A stretch of DNA of 64,000 nt from Acanthacorydalis orientalis (taxonomy: Eukaryota; Arthropoda; Insecta; Megaloptera; Corydalidae), in NCBI GenBank assembly GCA_034766995.1, contig CM068321.1, forward strand, positions 10,439,026 to 10,503,025. Direction: 5' to 3'. A program made the position numbers and the translations under genes. Below the pieces are notes generated by a model, which was not told the origin of the DNA, did not search any database, and saw only the letters and a list, made by a program, of their open reading frames with translations. Below, piece by piece: positions 11,090-22,445 of the stretch. Position 1 is the stretch's first letter. The number at the start of each line of letters is the position of its first letter.

Positions 11090-11187
11090 TTGGATCAGCT
11101 AAGTGTCAGTTATCGACTATCAGAGTCTTTAACATCTAGATGAAGATTACACACGTGCTGAAACTAATAGACACTTAGCTGATCCAA
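11090..11187. repeat. Short inverted-repeat element with perfect 18-bp arms
   Basis: TTGGATCAGCTAAGTGTC at 11090-11107 is mirrored exactly as GACACTTAGCTGATCCAA at 11170-11187, with a 62-bp spacer. Weaker inverted similarity extends outward (GTCTCAGTGATTTCTG on the left, ATCAGAGAAATATA on the right). It is a stem-loop or small MITE with no coding capacity. Confidence 0.7.
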
Positions 11188-11189
11188 CA

Positions 11190-12265
11190 ATATTAATACT
11201 ATCAGAGAAATATAATTTTTATACTAAATTTGTTAGAAATTCTTTATATATTGGAAGAAATTATACAACTGTAACGTTTCATTCATCCAAATAATTGTTT
11301 CTGCCTTCTTTAATTTTCATTCATTGTTATCTTGTTCCTAAAACTGTCATTACATGTTCATTTTAGATTGTTGTTATATTGTCTATCTTACGGCAGGAAG
11401 TTTTTGTTCCATTTTTTTTTGATTTCTATAATCGAATGTTTTTAATAGTAGCATAAATTAATTACTTTTTAGTTTTATCTAAAATTGTCTTTAAATTATC
11501 GGTCAATCGATTCAAATATTCGATTGTTTACATCAAGATCCTCGTGTAATTATTTATAAGGATGGACGATTCTGATTTGGAAATTTAACAAATATTATAT
11601 TTAGAATAATATTTGCAAAGTAATATACTCATTGGATGATTAATCAGTTATAAATAGCTAATACATAAGGTAAAGAACTGTGTAAACTCAAGTTACTCTT
11701 AAAATATTTTATTGATTCAATAACTGTATTGAATTCAGATGTCGAGGAGGAATGATTTTTCTTCCCTGACATCAAGCACCTTATGGAGTAAGTGTCCAGT
11801 CCAAAGATGCCCTTTTCTTGAGTGTATATACGATCACGACGGTTTTTAAGGGATTAACAACAGTTTTGTTACTTGTAGAATACTTTACTCACACACACTG
11901 TACTGACTGTATTCACACACGAAGCATTCGATTTGTACGCTGATGGCGCTAACCGATATTTAATATATCTTGAACCCAGATCCCTTATCACGCTCTCAGC
12001 TCTTATGTTAAGTTTACAGAGCTGCCATGAATCTATCGACCGATCATCAAGATATCCATAACAATAACTACTTTGCAAAGTAACTCTTTTGTTTAAAAAA
12101 AAATCAAAAAATATTTTAAGTACGAATATATTGGATTAGTAAATAAAATTAAGAAATTATTGTGAAGACTTTGTTAAAAAAATTGTACAAAAATGTTATT
12201 TTGTATAAGAAACTGTAAAATTTTATTTCTACAAAAATACTATTTTAATTTTTTAAAATTCTTAA
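11190..12265. other. AT-rich stretch, no gene recognised
   Basis: A minus frame at 11869-12078 (69 residues) in a slightly less AT-rich zone shows no domain. No repeats other than local poly-A/T. Confidence 0.5.
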
Positions 12266-12299
<34 letters not shown>

Positions 12300-12900
12300 T
12301 TAGAGAGAGAGAGAGTGAATGATCACGTGCATCGTGTTTTTATACGTGGGTGTACCAAAAATGACGTTAAGAATTAAATGGTGATTGACTGTGATGTGGG
12401 GCGAACGAGATGAAATCAGACCGGTGTGAGTGCTAGCAAATGCGGCCACGCGCATTCATATTTTAAGAAACAATTCCCAAAGAACACCCGACAGTTTCAT
12501 AAAACAATAAAAGTGGTATGAGCGAATAGAGGAGTGAGTTAAAACGAGAAACCGACAGTTCGTTTCCTGCGGGATCGGCGGCACGCCACCGCGCTGACCT
12601 CACGATACGGCCCCTGCGTTGCGTATCTCTCCGCGTACACGGTCAGCAGAGAGTGAGTAAATAAAGTTTATTTTTCGATGGAGAATGGAACGCGGGTGGG
12701 GGAAGACGATGGAAGACACTCAAACGTAGAACAATAACATAGCGCGCTTTTTTTTTGCTCTCGTTCTGCAAACAAATGAAACGGAAATGTTTATTTGTCG
12801 TGTCGGTGATCCGATGTAATTAATAACGTCCGTTTGCTCATTCACCCTCCCGTCCATTCGTTCTTTTTACGATGATGGCGACGGTGACGATGGTACTGGA
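12266..12900. other. TA/GA tract followed by CpG-rich island
   Basis: A (TA)n tract (12267-12299) and a GA run (12302-12315) lead into a GC/CpG-rich block. Its richest part is about 12540-12660 (GGCGGCACGCCACCGCGCTG), followed by GGCGACGGTGACGATGG near 12880. No open frame on either strand is longer than background. Composition suggests regulatory DNA or an untranslated exon. Confidence 0.45.
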
Positions 12901-13835
12901 TTATGTTAGAAGAATTATTTACAAAAGCGAAAAAATCAATTAATAGTGTTGCGGCACATGGGCATTTTATACAAATACTGATATTTTCTATATCATAAAA
13001 GTTAATGTATACTTTCTTTATTAAATAACATTGGCTGTTTTTATTATTTTATATATTGAAAAAATATATACTCTATAACTTCTAATAATAAGTAAATATT
13101 TATTAAAACAATGTAGTTTTGTGGCTCAATTCATTTTCACAAGTAAATTTTTCTCTCATTCTACAAATAAAACATTCTTTTTTAGTCAAAAATGTTCAAT
13201 GATTAATAATTGAGCATTTTAAAATATTCTTTATCGATAATGATACCATCATTCTCAGAGTCAATTTTTTCTATATCTTAATGCACTGAGCATAAATACT
13301 TCTTCGTCCAAATGTACATAAGTAACAATAAAAATAACCAATTATTAATTCTTTTTGATCAAAAAATGTTTATATTTTGTGTGACTGAAAAGTAAATTTG
13401 TAAAAATATTCATACATAGTTTCTATTCGGTGATAAATATTTATAAAAGATGAAACAGTGACGCATCATAACAATGATATTACTATTAATTTTTATAGAA
13501 TTTAATAGGACGAATCTTTTTTAAATAATTATATATTGATAAAAGGTAAATATTTGAGTAAAAATGTACTGATATTGTAACAAAATAACCAAAATCATAT
13601 ATAAAAGTAAATAAAACTCTGAAATGATATTTCAAATATATTGAAAAAAAATGTTTTATTTAAATTATTCAAAAAAAATCAACTTTTAACATTAAAATGT
13701 TTAGTTTTTTCATCTTCAATGTTGCATATAGTCTTACTTTTAAAGTTCATAAATGAGTTAGTGTTCATAAACTGCCACAACTAGTATTTTTTTTGTAATA
13801 TAATTAATAGAAGAGATAATTTTAATTAATAGATC
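12901..13835. other. AT-rich stretch with decayed palindromic repeat
   Basis: The part at about 13115-13345 carries AGTCAAAAATGTTCAATGAT, GATACCATCATTCTCAGAGT and a further TTTTTGATCAAAAAATG near 13360, all marks of the palindromic repeat family. No coding sequence. Confidence 0.5.
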
Positions 13836-14146
13836 ACTCTAATTGATTGACCAGGTTTCATGAAGCTGTAGTGGACAAATACCGGTGATGGATCACCAGA
13901 CAAACATCATTAGCTTCTTTTTGATAAATATTCAGTTTTGGACAGTATTTCGGCGCTTAATCCTTATCCAACCATTGTGCCCTATGCTTCCGATTGTCAA
14001 AAAGAATCAATTTTTCATCACACGTAACAATACGATACAGAAATGGTTCACTTTTATGTCGTGACAGTAAAAAAAGGCAAGTTTCGAGATGATTTCTCTT
14101 CTGACGTTCGTTTAATTCATGCGGAACCCATCTATCCAGCTTAACT
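13836..14146 (-). pseudogene. mariner transposase fragment (middle part)
   Basis: The minus frame ending at 13957 reads KLDRWVPHELNERQKRNHLE, then SEPFLYRIVTCDEKLILFDN and RKHRAQWLDKD. These are the linker and first catalytic block (first Asp in TCDEK) of a cecropia-like mariner. Downstream, after a frame change at about 13957, APK-CPKLN-like sequence and a WW-type block follow to about 13836. Both the N-terminal DNA-binding half and the C-terminal half with the other two Asp residues are absent. At its 5' end the frame continues without a stop into 28S ribosomal DNA (next entry), so the two pieces form one chimeric frame (13957-14301). Confidence 0.85.
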
Positions 14147-14272
14147 AGAAAGGATACGGCCTTAGAGGCGTTCAGGCATAATCCGACGGATGGTAGCTTC
14201 GCACCACCGGCCGCTCGACCGAGTGCGTGAACCAAATGTCCGAACCTGCGGTTTCTCTCGTACTGAGCAGGA
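14147..14272 (-). rRNA. 28S rRNA gene fragment (sarcin-ricin loop region), not functional
   Basis: On the minus strand the sequence reads TCCTGCTCAGTACGAGAGAA, then ACCGCAGGTTCGGACATTTG, GGTGCGAAGCTACCATCCGT and GAACGCCTCTAAGGCC. This is the conserved 3' part of large-subunit rRNA, including the nearly universal sarcin-ricin loop AGTACGAGAGGAACC with one G-to-A change, and the conserved GGATTATGCCTGAACGCCTC zone. Only about 125 bases are present, starting and ending abruptly: at TTTCTAGT it joins mariner sequence, and at the other end AT-rich DNA. It is therefore a dispersed fragment and not an rDNA unit. Its very high GC compared with the surroundings, and the conserved text, make the identification firm. 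How it came to lie here is inference (see findings). Confidence 0.92.
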
Positions 14273-14491
14273 GCCCAACTCATAAAAAAAAAAGTAAACA
14301 CGAATCTTTCGTGGACATCATCCTGTTAAAGGGTATAAAAAAATAAAAATAACTCCGTATTTAAATACAATTGAAAGGTATAGTACATTAGTCAATTCCA
14401 AATAGCTGAACTTGTACAATATTGCACAGAACCTTTCTCAATTGCGGTCGACCTCTGACTGACTGAATTCGGCAACTTGATATGTTACAAC

Positions 14492-14492
<1 letters not shown>
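14273..14492. other. AT-rich flank of the 28S/mariner chimera
   Basis: Starts with a poly-A/T run (14284-14293). No further rDNA or transposase could be read here. Confidence 0.5.

Positions 14493-14560
<68 letters not shown>
14493..14560. repeat. (TA)n microsatellite
   Basis: Long pure TA tract. Apparent Ile-Tyr repeat frames on both strands across it are artefacts. Confidence 0.97.
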
Positions 14561-14564
<4 letters not shown>

Positions 14565-14649
14565 ATATTGTAAGATTGAATTTCTAGGTATAAAAAATTT
14601 TCCTAGTCTGTTCATGTTCTCGTCATCCCTGATTTCCGATGTTTTCAGT

Positions 14650-15130
14650 AAAGAGCACGATATAAAAACATACCGCATTGGCCGACCAAACCAACCATCC
14701 TACCGATTCTGCTTGCTTTCATATCGATTGACGACGGCAAAGATAACGAACGCAACACCGCAAACGATCGCTGGATGGCAAACAGTAATTATTGCGATCC
14801 GTTCGTATCGTATTAAAATTTCTGACTCTGACGAGCGAATGCGAATCTGACCGTTAATACCTTACATCCTTGCTAATTATCAGAAGACACGAAATAACAT
14901 CATTTATTAGTTCCGCCCGTGCGACGGCTAATCTCTCGTCCCGCCTGTAAGCTTTCCGCCGCTCTCCACCTCACCACTCGCCTCCGCCTAATATCTTTGG
15001 ATAAACAAACACGGCTCGAATATCCGCAATAACGCACTGTCGTTCCGTCACCGTCCGTTCGTACGACAGTCTGTCGGTGTGTTTGTGTACTGTCGCTAGC
15101 ACACAGGTATATGATGTTCAGTCGCCAGGG
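14650..15130. other. CpG-rich island, no assignable gene
   Basis: Less AT-rich block with many CpGs, for example CGATTGACGACGGC, TCCGCCCGTGCGACGGCTAA and CTTTCCGCCGCTCTCC, and repeated CGTCCGTTCGTACGACAG-type text near 15050. The only frame (plus 14482-14850) starts in the TA tract and has no domain. Candidate regulatory sequence. Confidence 0.45.
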
Positions 15131-15310
15131 ACGTGTCAGATTTATTCTTTTCTCGAGTATCTACGCATAATCATATAGAGAATTTAGAAAAGTGCGTTTT
15201 CTGATTTGAATATATCATCAAATATGAAACGCATTTATAAAATAAGGTACGTTCTACTGTAAATTAAAAGAAGCACACATTTCTTTGATGTTAAAACAAA
15301 CATTAATAGG

Positions 15311-15960
15311 TTAAACTCAACGGTCCCTGAGGACCGGTACTAAACTTTCCGCTTAGGCGACTTCGGTCCATAACGATTGACATTCTGAAATTTAAAAAAT
15401 AATACCTTATAGCTCATATAATATTAAAAAACAGGTGTAAAATTTTCTGATGAATTTTATTGAAACACATTAAGCACAAATTAGGTGTTCCATTTTAATT
15501 GCTGTAAATGTTACTACTTTCTTGGTACAATTTTTAGCTATTTTACTTCCAAATTATTTTTGTATTGGTTATAGTTATATATATTTGTCTTTTCACTTAT
15601 TTTTTCAAACGTTCCTTCAGTAACGAATAGTATATATAAATCTTTCACTTCGATACGTCTCTGCACTTTTATATTATTCATGCTGACGGCACGTGGGCTT
15701 GTGAATCATAATATTTGGTCGATTGCCTCCTGGATCAAACCACTCTTCATTTTGACAATCATTTTTTATATATCATTTTCTTCAGATTCAGTTACCTGGT
15801 CTAACGAACTATCATCTTCTAATGGTGCCAATTGCAATTCTCAACGACGTCGATTTATAGATGGTAAAAATAACTCACTTAATGAATCACTTTCTTTTTC
15901 TACCAAAATTTTAAATCTTGTAGACAAGTAGTTTTCAAAATACACAACATAGCACTGACA
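15311..15960. mobile_element. Possible piggyBac-like relic (weak)
   Basis: A TTAA at 15311 is followed by ACTCAACGGTCCCTGAGGACCG, which contains a perfect 6-bp-arm hairpin (CGGTCC-CTGA-GGACCG), a layout common at ends of TTAA-targeting elements. Between 15940 and 15660 the minus strand shows an acidic, Ser-rich stretch in an interrupted frame (LEDDSSLDQVTESEEND), a composition seen in N-termini of piggyBac transposases. No catalytic part or second TIR was found, so this remains a guess. It could be unrelated unique sequence. Confidence 0.25.
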
Positions 15961-16206
15961 TTTTTTAAATCACAACTTTGCTTTACAAGTTATATAACAC
16001 AACTGACTTAGATCTGCATATCAATAAAATAAAAAAGAAAATAAAGAAAAGAAACAAAAACGGAAAAAAACAAACAATCATTATTTAGTGGATGGTAAAT
16101 AATCCGTAGTAATTTTGCATTCTCTGTTTTACGCGTCACCTACATGAAAAGTAAAGCAAAAATTAGCTCCGCTCTTAACATATTAAGTTCTTTCCTAACA
16201 TGTGTG

Positions 16207-16208
16207 TA

Positions 16209-16276
<68 letters not shown>
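16207..16276. repeat. (TA)n microsatellite
   Basis: Pure TA tract of about 70 bp. Confidence 0.97.
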
Positions 16277-16278
<2 letters not shown>

Positions 16279-16652
16279 CGACATGAAAAGTGATAAATCC
16301 ACTTAACTTTAATTAATGAACATTCGACCACTTTTTTCAAAATATAAAATTAATAAAATTAATTTTTTGGTGTTAAACCACACATTACAGAAATATTTAT
16401 TAAAAGAAAAAAGTATATAAAAATAAAATCTTAAAGAATAAAAGAAACATCTTCTTTTATGTTTAAAACATAAATATATCTCAATTTTTTTCCTACAGAA
16501 AATTTGGTAAATTAATTACGGATATGACGACTTTACAATTTGAAATAACAATATTCACATGCATTTTGAAAATTTCTCTTCGAATTGTTATTTTTATAAC
16601 GAATTCGTTTTACGGATGTACTCAATCAAATTGGTATTATCGTAAAACATTA

Positions 16653-17212
16653 TTAAGTTACAAGAAAAAGAATCGTTGTTTATGACTTTCGAATTCATAT
16701 AAATTTTTAATAATTTTATATTCTAAGTGATTCAGAACTGTTGGATGACTAATGCCTAACTTTTGTGCAAACTTTTGAATCGTTGTGCTTGATTCTGATT
16801 TATCTAACACCTTCAGTTGGTCTTTATGAATTTAAGAAGAACGCTCGCGACCTCCTTCATATTCAAGGCGTTCGTCCCCAGCACGAATTCTTTGAAACCA
16901 CCATTGCACCGTATGTTCCTTAACAACTTCCACATCAAAAGCAACGTTTAGTTTAAGAGCAGTTTCTGCTGTCTTACCACTCGTTTAGAACTCGTACAAA
17001 AAATTGCTCTTATTTGTAACTTTTTTATCTTTAATTTAACAGCAATTTGAAGAAAAATCAATAATAAGCAAAGTCAACGTTACCAAAATACAGACCGAAA
17101 ATGCACTTTATAATGATATTAATATAAACACAATGAAATTACACTTCCATTGAAAAAAATTGAGCCTAGAATTCAGAAAACAAAAACCACAGTTATTTTC
17201 CTACCAACCTAA
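16653..17212 (-). mobile_element. Internally deleted cecropia-like mariner, copy B
   Basis: The minus-strand 5' TIR lies at 17212 (CTACCAACCTAATA end, TA flank) and a decayed 3' TIR at 16653 (TTAAGTTACAAGAAAAAGAA). Between them is only the N-terminal transposase part: start near 17034, the WWFQRIRAGDERLE-type block near 16860-16900, and the KLGISHPTVLNHL-like helix near 16735-16770. The coding then jumps directly to the 3' end sequence AAATTTATATGAATTCGAAA. Multiple stops. It shares its deletion point with copies C, D, E, F and H. Confidence 0.84.
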
Positions 17213-18775
17213 TACTACTTGTCAAATAAATAAAAAGATTCGTTTTTAAAACAGGTAGTAGATAAGTGTCCTTACTATCGGGCAGGCTAGGCTTTAAATT
17301 ATACTCTAAGAGAGATGTTTTTGTTCAACAGGTGAACATTATTTTACCGAATTCCTTAAATTATTTTTTATAATAATTAAGTTTAAACATTTTATTTATA
17401 CTAATTTTATCATTATTACTAAAGTTTAATAATTAAAAATTACATTCTAATACTATAATTAAATTCATAATAATTTTTTTTTTAATTTTTATAAATTAAT
17501 ACAAAATTTTTATTGATAACTATTTCTAAATCTACAATTAATATCAACTAGTACAAATTATAATTTCCATAAATTAAAGCTTCTGCCTTAATGTATTTAT
17601 ATTAAGTAATAATATATTTTTAAATCAAATAATTATATAATTAACATATAAATTAAATTTATTTCTTAAAAAACTAGATATTTTAAAAGACGAATAACAT
17701 TTCTTTACTAACTAAGTATTTATAATTGTTATAAAACAAAAACTATCATATTTAATTAGCTCCTTTTAATTCGAGAATTTTAAATTCACTGAATTTTATT
17801 TAATAAACTTTGATACAAAAGGTACATAAAATAAATACTACTTTTTAACACACTTAATTTTTCAAATTTCTTTTTCAATACTAATTTACTATAATTAAAA
17901 TTATTTCATCTATAAAATATACAAAAAAAAATTAAACTAAATTTACTTATATTAAATAACAATTAAACAAAATAAATAAATAATTTCTTTATTTCAAATT
18001 ATATTGATTTGCACAATATCCTTTCAATGTAAATAAAAAAACTTCTGTATTTAAGCTTTAATTGGATCATTCTAGGTACACTATCCAGTTCCACTGTAAG
18101 TTGTTGTGACATCTATTTATATTATTAAACTAACATACAGCCCGTCAAAATCGATGTGAAAATAGAAAAAAAAACACTGTTCATTGATTTTTACAACATA
18201 ATATATTTAAAGATAAAAAATACCTAAGAACGAAACTTAATGAATTAAACTTGAAACCTATTAGCTGACAAAGTAGACATTTCTCATCACCATGAGAAAT
18301 AAAGGTTGTTATTATTATAAAAAATGTCAATAGTTTTTGCTAATAAAAGCTTAAAATGGGGCTGTATATTAATAGAATAATACATTTATGTATGTTATTT
18401 CTGGATATATATACATTTTTTTATTTAATTTTGATATTTGTTTGCTATTTAATCTATCTTATTTAATATTATTAATTTAACTTATTTAATATCTTATTAT
18501 TTGGATTTATATAGAAAGAGATATGTAAATATATTTTACTTGTTATTGACATATCAAGTAATTGTTACACTAAATAAATATTGCAAGTGTCCCAGAAGTC
18601 AAAAAAACCAAATTTAACTGTATTTAATTTAGGTTAAAATGTACTTTTAATAATAAATATTACAGTTGTTCGTTGTTAAAGTTTTTATTTTTTTACATGC
18701 ATTTGAATAGAGAAAATAGAAAATTCATTGGTACAAAAATATTGGTGAGATTTTCTATTCCTGTATTATATTAAA
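17213..18775. other. Extremely AT-rich stretch, nothing recognised
   Basis: Long runs of A/T with very few G or C, particularly 17380-18050. No microsatellite, transposase or open frame. Such composition is typical of decayed intergenic or intronic DNA. Confidence 0.65.
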
Positions 18776-19320
18776 TAGTACGTTCCTGTTTATTGTCATT
18801 CGTCGGATCTGATTCAATGTTTTCGTATACACTGATACGTCCGTGTGTAAGAAAACACTGAATGTGCCAATCCGGCGATATCGAACGCTCGACGCATCCC
18901 CGTACGTCCGACAAAGAGAACATAAAATATATTGGTAGTGGATCTCGATCCGATTCTTCCGTTTGTGTATATGTGAGTGAGTGCGAGTAGCCTCTCAAAA
19001 TCAACCGGAAACCGGAACTGGTGATACTAGTACCGAAAGTCTTTTTCTTGGTGTATTTCTTTTTCGGATACGGACCCCGGGGACCGACAGTCGAGTGAGC
19101 TCAGACGCTTCGGGGGAGTAGTATGGTGGTGGGTACGGACGACGCAGGGTTTCGCGTGAATGCAATGTGGAGGAGTTTTCGGTTGTTCTTCGCTGCACGA
19201 CGCCACGTGACAAGAAATCATTCTTCTTTCGTTGCTGTTGCGACGATGGGGGTCTCTTTGTTTGAACGGGTGCGCTTTTTTGTTTCGCCGAGAGTCTTTT
19301 TTTCAATTCGTCGGAATGAT
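18776..19320. other. CpG-rich island with overlapping short frames
   Basis: Begins abruptly after AT-rich DNA and includes CGGATACGGACCCCGGGGAC and several CACGTG/CGACG-type motifs. Frames on both strands (minus 19001-19306, minus 18771-19004, plus 19123-19323) are Arg/Ser/Pro-rich and share no domain with known families. Candidate promoter, enhancer or untranslated exon. Confidence 0.45.
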
Positions 19321-19549
19321 TAAATAGGTTACTGGGAGAAATGACTATTTTTTTTATTTATTCGCAATTAAATGCACGTTGCATGCTATCACATCGACAA
19401 TTGTTAATTTAAAATTACATGATTTTTTATTTTTAAAGAGACATTTTTCATGTAAAATAGTTTTGTTTGGAATACATTTGGGAAATTCATTTCAGATGAG
19501 TACTATATAACATCTATAATTTGTGATACATAAAATACACACAAATACA

Positions 19550-19557
19550 GATTTATA

Positions 19558-19613
<56 letters not shown>

Positions 19614-19659
19614 AAATAAATGAATATGTATATATATATATATATATACACATAATATG

Positions 19660-19691
<32 letters not shown>

Positions 19692-19735
19692 TAATATGTA
19701 TGTATATATATATATGTAAATATATATATATATAA
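19550..19735. repeat. Compound (TA)n array with ATACACATA interruptions
   Basis: Three or more TA tracts separated by TACACATAATATGTATATAT-like spacers that themselves repeat at about 19645, 19685 and 19700, giving a higher-order repeat of roughly 40-50 bp. Confidence 0.92.
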
Positions 19736-19977
19736 TTATTACAAGGAGAATATATTTTATGATTGTATTCATACTGTAACGTATACTTATTGTGTACATA
19801 TGAATAAACAAAATATATTTATAATTTACACAGCTAGAAAATGGATTTTTATGTGTACAATATTTATGTAAATATTGTTCATAACATAAAATTTCTAAGT
19901 GAAGAAAACTTCTTTTTTATCTATTTTTTTTCTTCATAACTATTTATCGTATCTGTATGATGATAATATTTGTATAT

Positions 19978-19978
<1 letters not shown>

Positions 19979-20050
<72 letters not shown>

Positions 20051-20196
20051 TTGTGTACATAGGCATACATGTTCAATCTACAATACTTGTATTTTCAGTT
20101 AAATACTATAATATATGATATTTATTGATACGTACTTCTATTCTTTCCATTTCATTTCTTGTCTCTGTTTATTTTTGCACTTTGGGACTTGCATTG

Positions 20197-20238
<42 letters not shown>

Positions 20239-20240
20239 AG
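19979..20240. repeat. (TA)n-(TG)n and (TA)n-(GA)n arrays
   Basis: TA tract 19979-20034 passes into TG (20035-20050). A second TA tract at 20201-20236 is followed by a GA run to about 20262. Confidence 0.93.
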
Positions 20241-20261
20241 ATAAAGAGACAGAGAGAGAGA

Positions 20262-21261
20262 ATCTCCTACAACAAAAAAATACTACATACTACCCCTAAC
20301 TTTAAAATACATACATATTATTAGTAATATATAAATGTATAATGAATATCAAAAACCTTATACGGAAGATGTATGGTTGAAGATTAGTAAGATAAGAATG
20401 CTTAATTTCAGCTATCAATCATAAAATGATACACTCCGAGTTTGATTTTTTTTTTTTAAAAAATATAAAATCTTTATGATAAATCAAAATTATTTTTTAC
20501 TAGTGCATTATAAATTAACTGCAATTTTTAGTATTAGCATCATTGGCAATCATTTATTAATCGATCAAACGTTTATAATGGATGACTTCATTTATTCCCA
20601 CAAACATGTAAAAAATATCATTTACTGATGAATGGGATGCTTTCGAAAATTTAAACACGGACTCGCTGAGTGGTGCATAATCATGTGATTATTTCCTGTT
20701 AACATTCATGAACCCTTTTTATTAAGTATAATTAACTAATTCTAAAAAGATTCATTATTGCGGTGAAAAATTAATGAGAGTCAGATTTAGTCTCTCTAGT
20801 TTGGTCAGATGTGAGTTCACGCAGGCTTCATTTCCATAATTTATACATCTTTCCTAGTCGATGAATACATAAATGAATTGTTTCATTACCTACATTAGAT
20901 TGTAATGAATATTTTTGTACGTAATGAATAATTTTAAATATCCATTTAATTAAAAAGTACATGAATAATTTTAATTGCATACATTAATTAACAGAAAAAT
21001 ATTATTAATCTAAATTGTCTTATAATATCAATGAAATAAATATATAATTTTTGATTTTTTTGAATTTATTTGTTAAGTTCACTATAATAATATTTAATAT
21101 ACATCCTATAACAGTGCTTTTAATTATTATCCAATAATATTTTAAAAATTTATATAGAATAATATATAAAATCTTTAATTCAACTTATAATTAGATAGAT
21201 TTTAAATTTAATGTCATGTTTTTTTTATATTATTCCGTATTTACTCTGTTTGAAGAAAACA
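20262..21261. other. AT-rich stretch, no gene recognised
   Basis: No open frame or repeat match. The part 20560-20660 is slightly less AT-rich but has no motif. Confidence 0.55.
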
Positions 21262-21686
21262 AATTTTGTTCAATGTATACTACTAGTCTTTACAAGGGCA
21301 TGCAAACATGGGGTTTTAACAAAAAAATCATTCAGAAACTCCAAAAAATACAGAAAAATATAGAAAGATGCATGATAGGAATAACAAGAAAAGATAGGAA
21401 AAGAACAGAATGGTTACGAGAACAGACAGGAGTCACAGATACAGTAAGAAGAGCAAAGAGTCTGGAATGAAAATGGGATGGGAATGTTGTAAGAAGAGAA
21501 AACAACCGATAGACAACAAAAAATCTTAACTAAGAACTAAGGAATATGAAAGAACAAGGAAGATACTATTTTATTAAAATTAAACTTTTTTTTAAATCAG
21601 TGGAGAAGAAAGGCATTCAATCGTACAAAATGGAAAATCATGGAAGAGGCCTTTATTCAGCAGTGGATTGATAGAGGCTACTGCTG

Positions 21687-21690
<4 letters not shown>
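21262..21690 (+). pseudogene. LINE (non-LTR retrotransposon) C-terminal fragment
   Basis: The readable frame to 21470 gives SLYKGMQTWGFNKKIIQKLQ, then IERCMIGITRKDRKRTEWLR and EQTGVTDTVRRAKSLE. This is the region after the reverse transcriptase domain in insect endonuclease/RT retrotransposons (Y-G-ETW...K..L...ER.MLGI..KDR.RNEW.R..TGV.D). After breaks, the terminal motif QWRRKAFNRTKWKIMEEAFI-QQWIDRG lies at about 21600-21680, where the family ends. The 3' end runs into GCTGCTGATATATA and a long (TA)n, consistent with a microsatellite-type tail. 5' truncated like most LINE copies. A second, longer relic of the same family is at 42661-43600. Confidence 0.85.

Positions 21691-21747
<57 letters not shown>
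21691..21747. repeat. (TA)n microsatellite at LINE 3' end
   Basis: Starts at the last bases of the LINE (CTGATATATA), suggesting expansion of the element's tail. Confidence 0.95.
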
Positions 21748-21750
<3 letters not shown>

Positions 21751-21839
21751 TGTATGTAATCACTTGTATATATGTGGGTTTGTATTCTATATATTTCATT
21801 CTTAAATCGATTCCACCGGAATGGATCGAGTTTAATTAA

Positions 21840-22445
21840 GTCCTTTGACAAGAAAAGAAGCGTCCCTGTGTTCGCAGCGAGATTCGATCGCGACGGCAAA
21901 GTGGTGATAAGTGCGAACGCGTCGTCACAATCACAGCCGAATCCGTAACGGTGTAATCAAATCGACGGACCGACTGGCGGGAGCGGCTGCCGTTACCGTT
22001 ACCGCTGCGACGGAGGCGTGTCTGCGCCCGGCTTCTCGCAAAGTAATTAATATTACTCGCTGAAGCACACAAATGAAACGTATAAAAGAGTCGTACGTCG
22101 GTCGGGAAGGCCGCGGAGCGCGTGCCCCAGGTAATTTGTCGGATTGAACTGCTCGCGCGCGCCGTCTAATTAAACTGTTCTCTTCGGCGCGAGCGAGCGA
22201 TCGCTCCTCGTCTCTCATCTCTCGATGTTTCGGTTCGACCGAAACGGATCGATGGACACGTTGCTTCCGAAACGAGATCGTCGAGTGAGACGAAATGATT
22301 TAATGCTAGCGTGCGGTTCGTATCGCTGTCTCGCTCCACAGTTTATAAAGTCGTATTATCGTTGGATCGACGTCGCGGCGCGGCGCTGCCAGGAAGCTCA
22401 GGTGCAAGCAACAAACACAGCAGCCACTGACTGTCTTTCCTTTGA
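21840..22445. other. CpG-rich island, strongest in the window's left half
   Basis: Very rich in CpG (GCTCGCGCGCGCCGTC, GCGCGAGCGAGCGATCGCTC, GACGTCGCGGCGCGGCGCTG) with embedded TAATTA-type homeodomain-like sites (GTCTAATTAAACTG) and an inverted TCGGTTCGACCGA at 22227-22239. Short frames on both strands (for example plus 22225-22467, minus 21931-22218) are Arg-rich and have no domain. Composition and motif texture suggest a promoter/enhancer or 5' untranslated exon. I see no coding evidence. Confidence 0.5.

Noticed and set aside
14388..14850. Frames with long Ile-Tyr repeats on both strands
   Set aside because: They are translations of a (TA)n microsatellite. The same artefact recurs at 19492-19811, 26390-26596, 28364-28612, 42547-42660 and 48474-48773.
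19550..19735. Regularly spaced repeats that could suggest a CRISPR array
   Set aside because: Repeats and spacers are both TA-type simple sequence, and the genome is eukaryotic.
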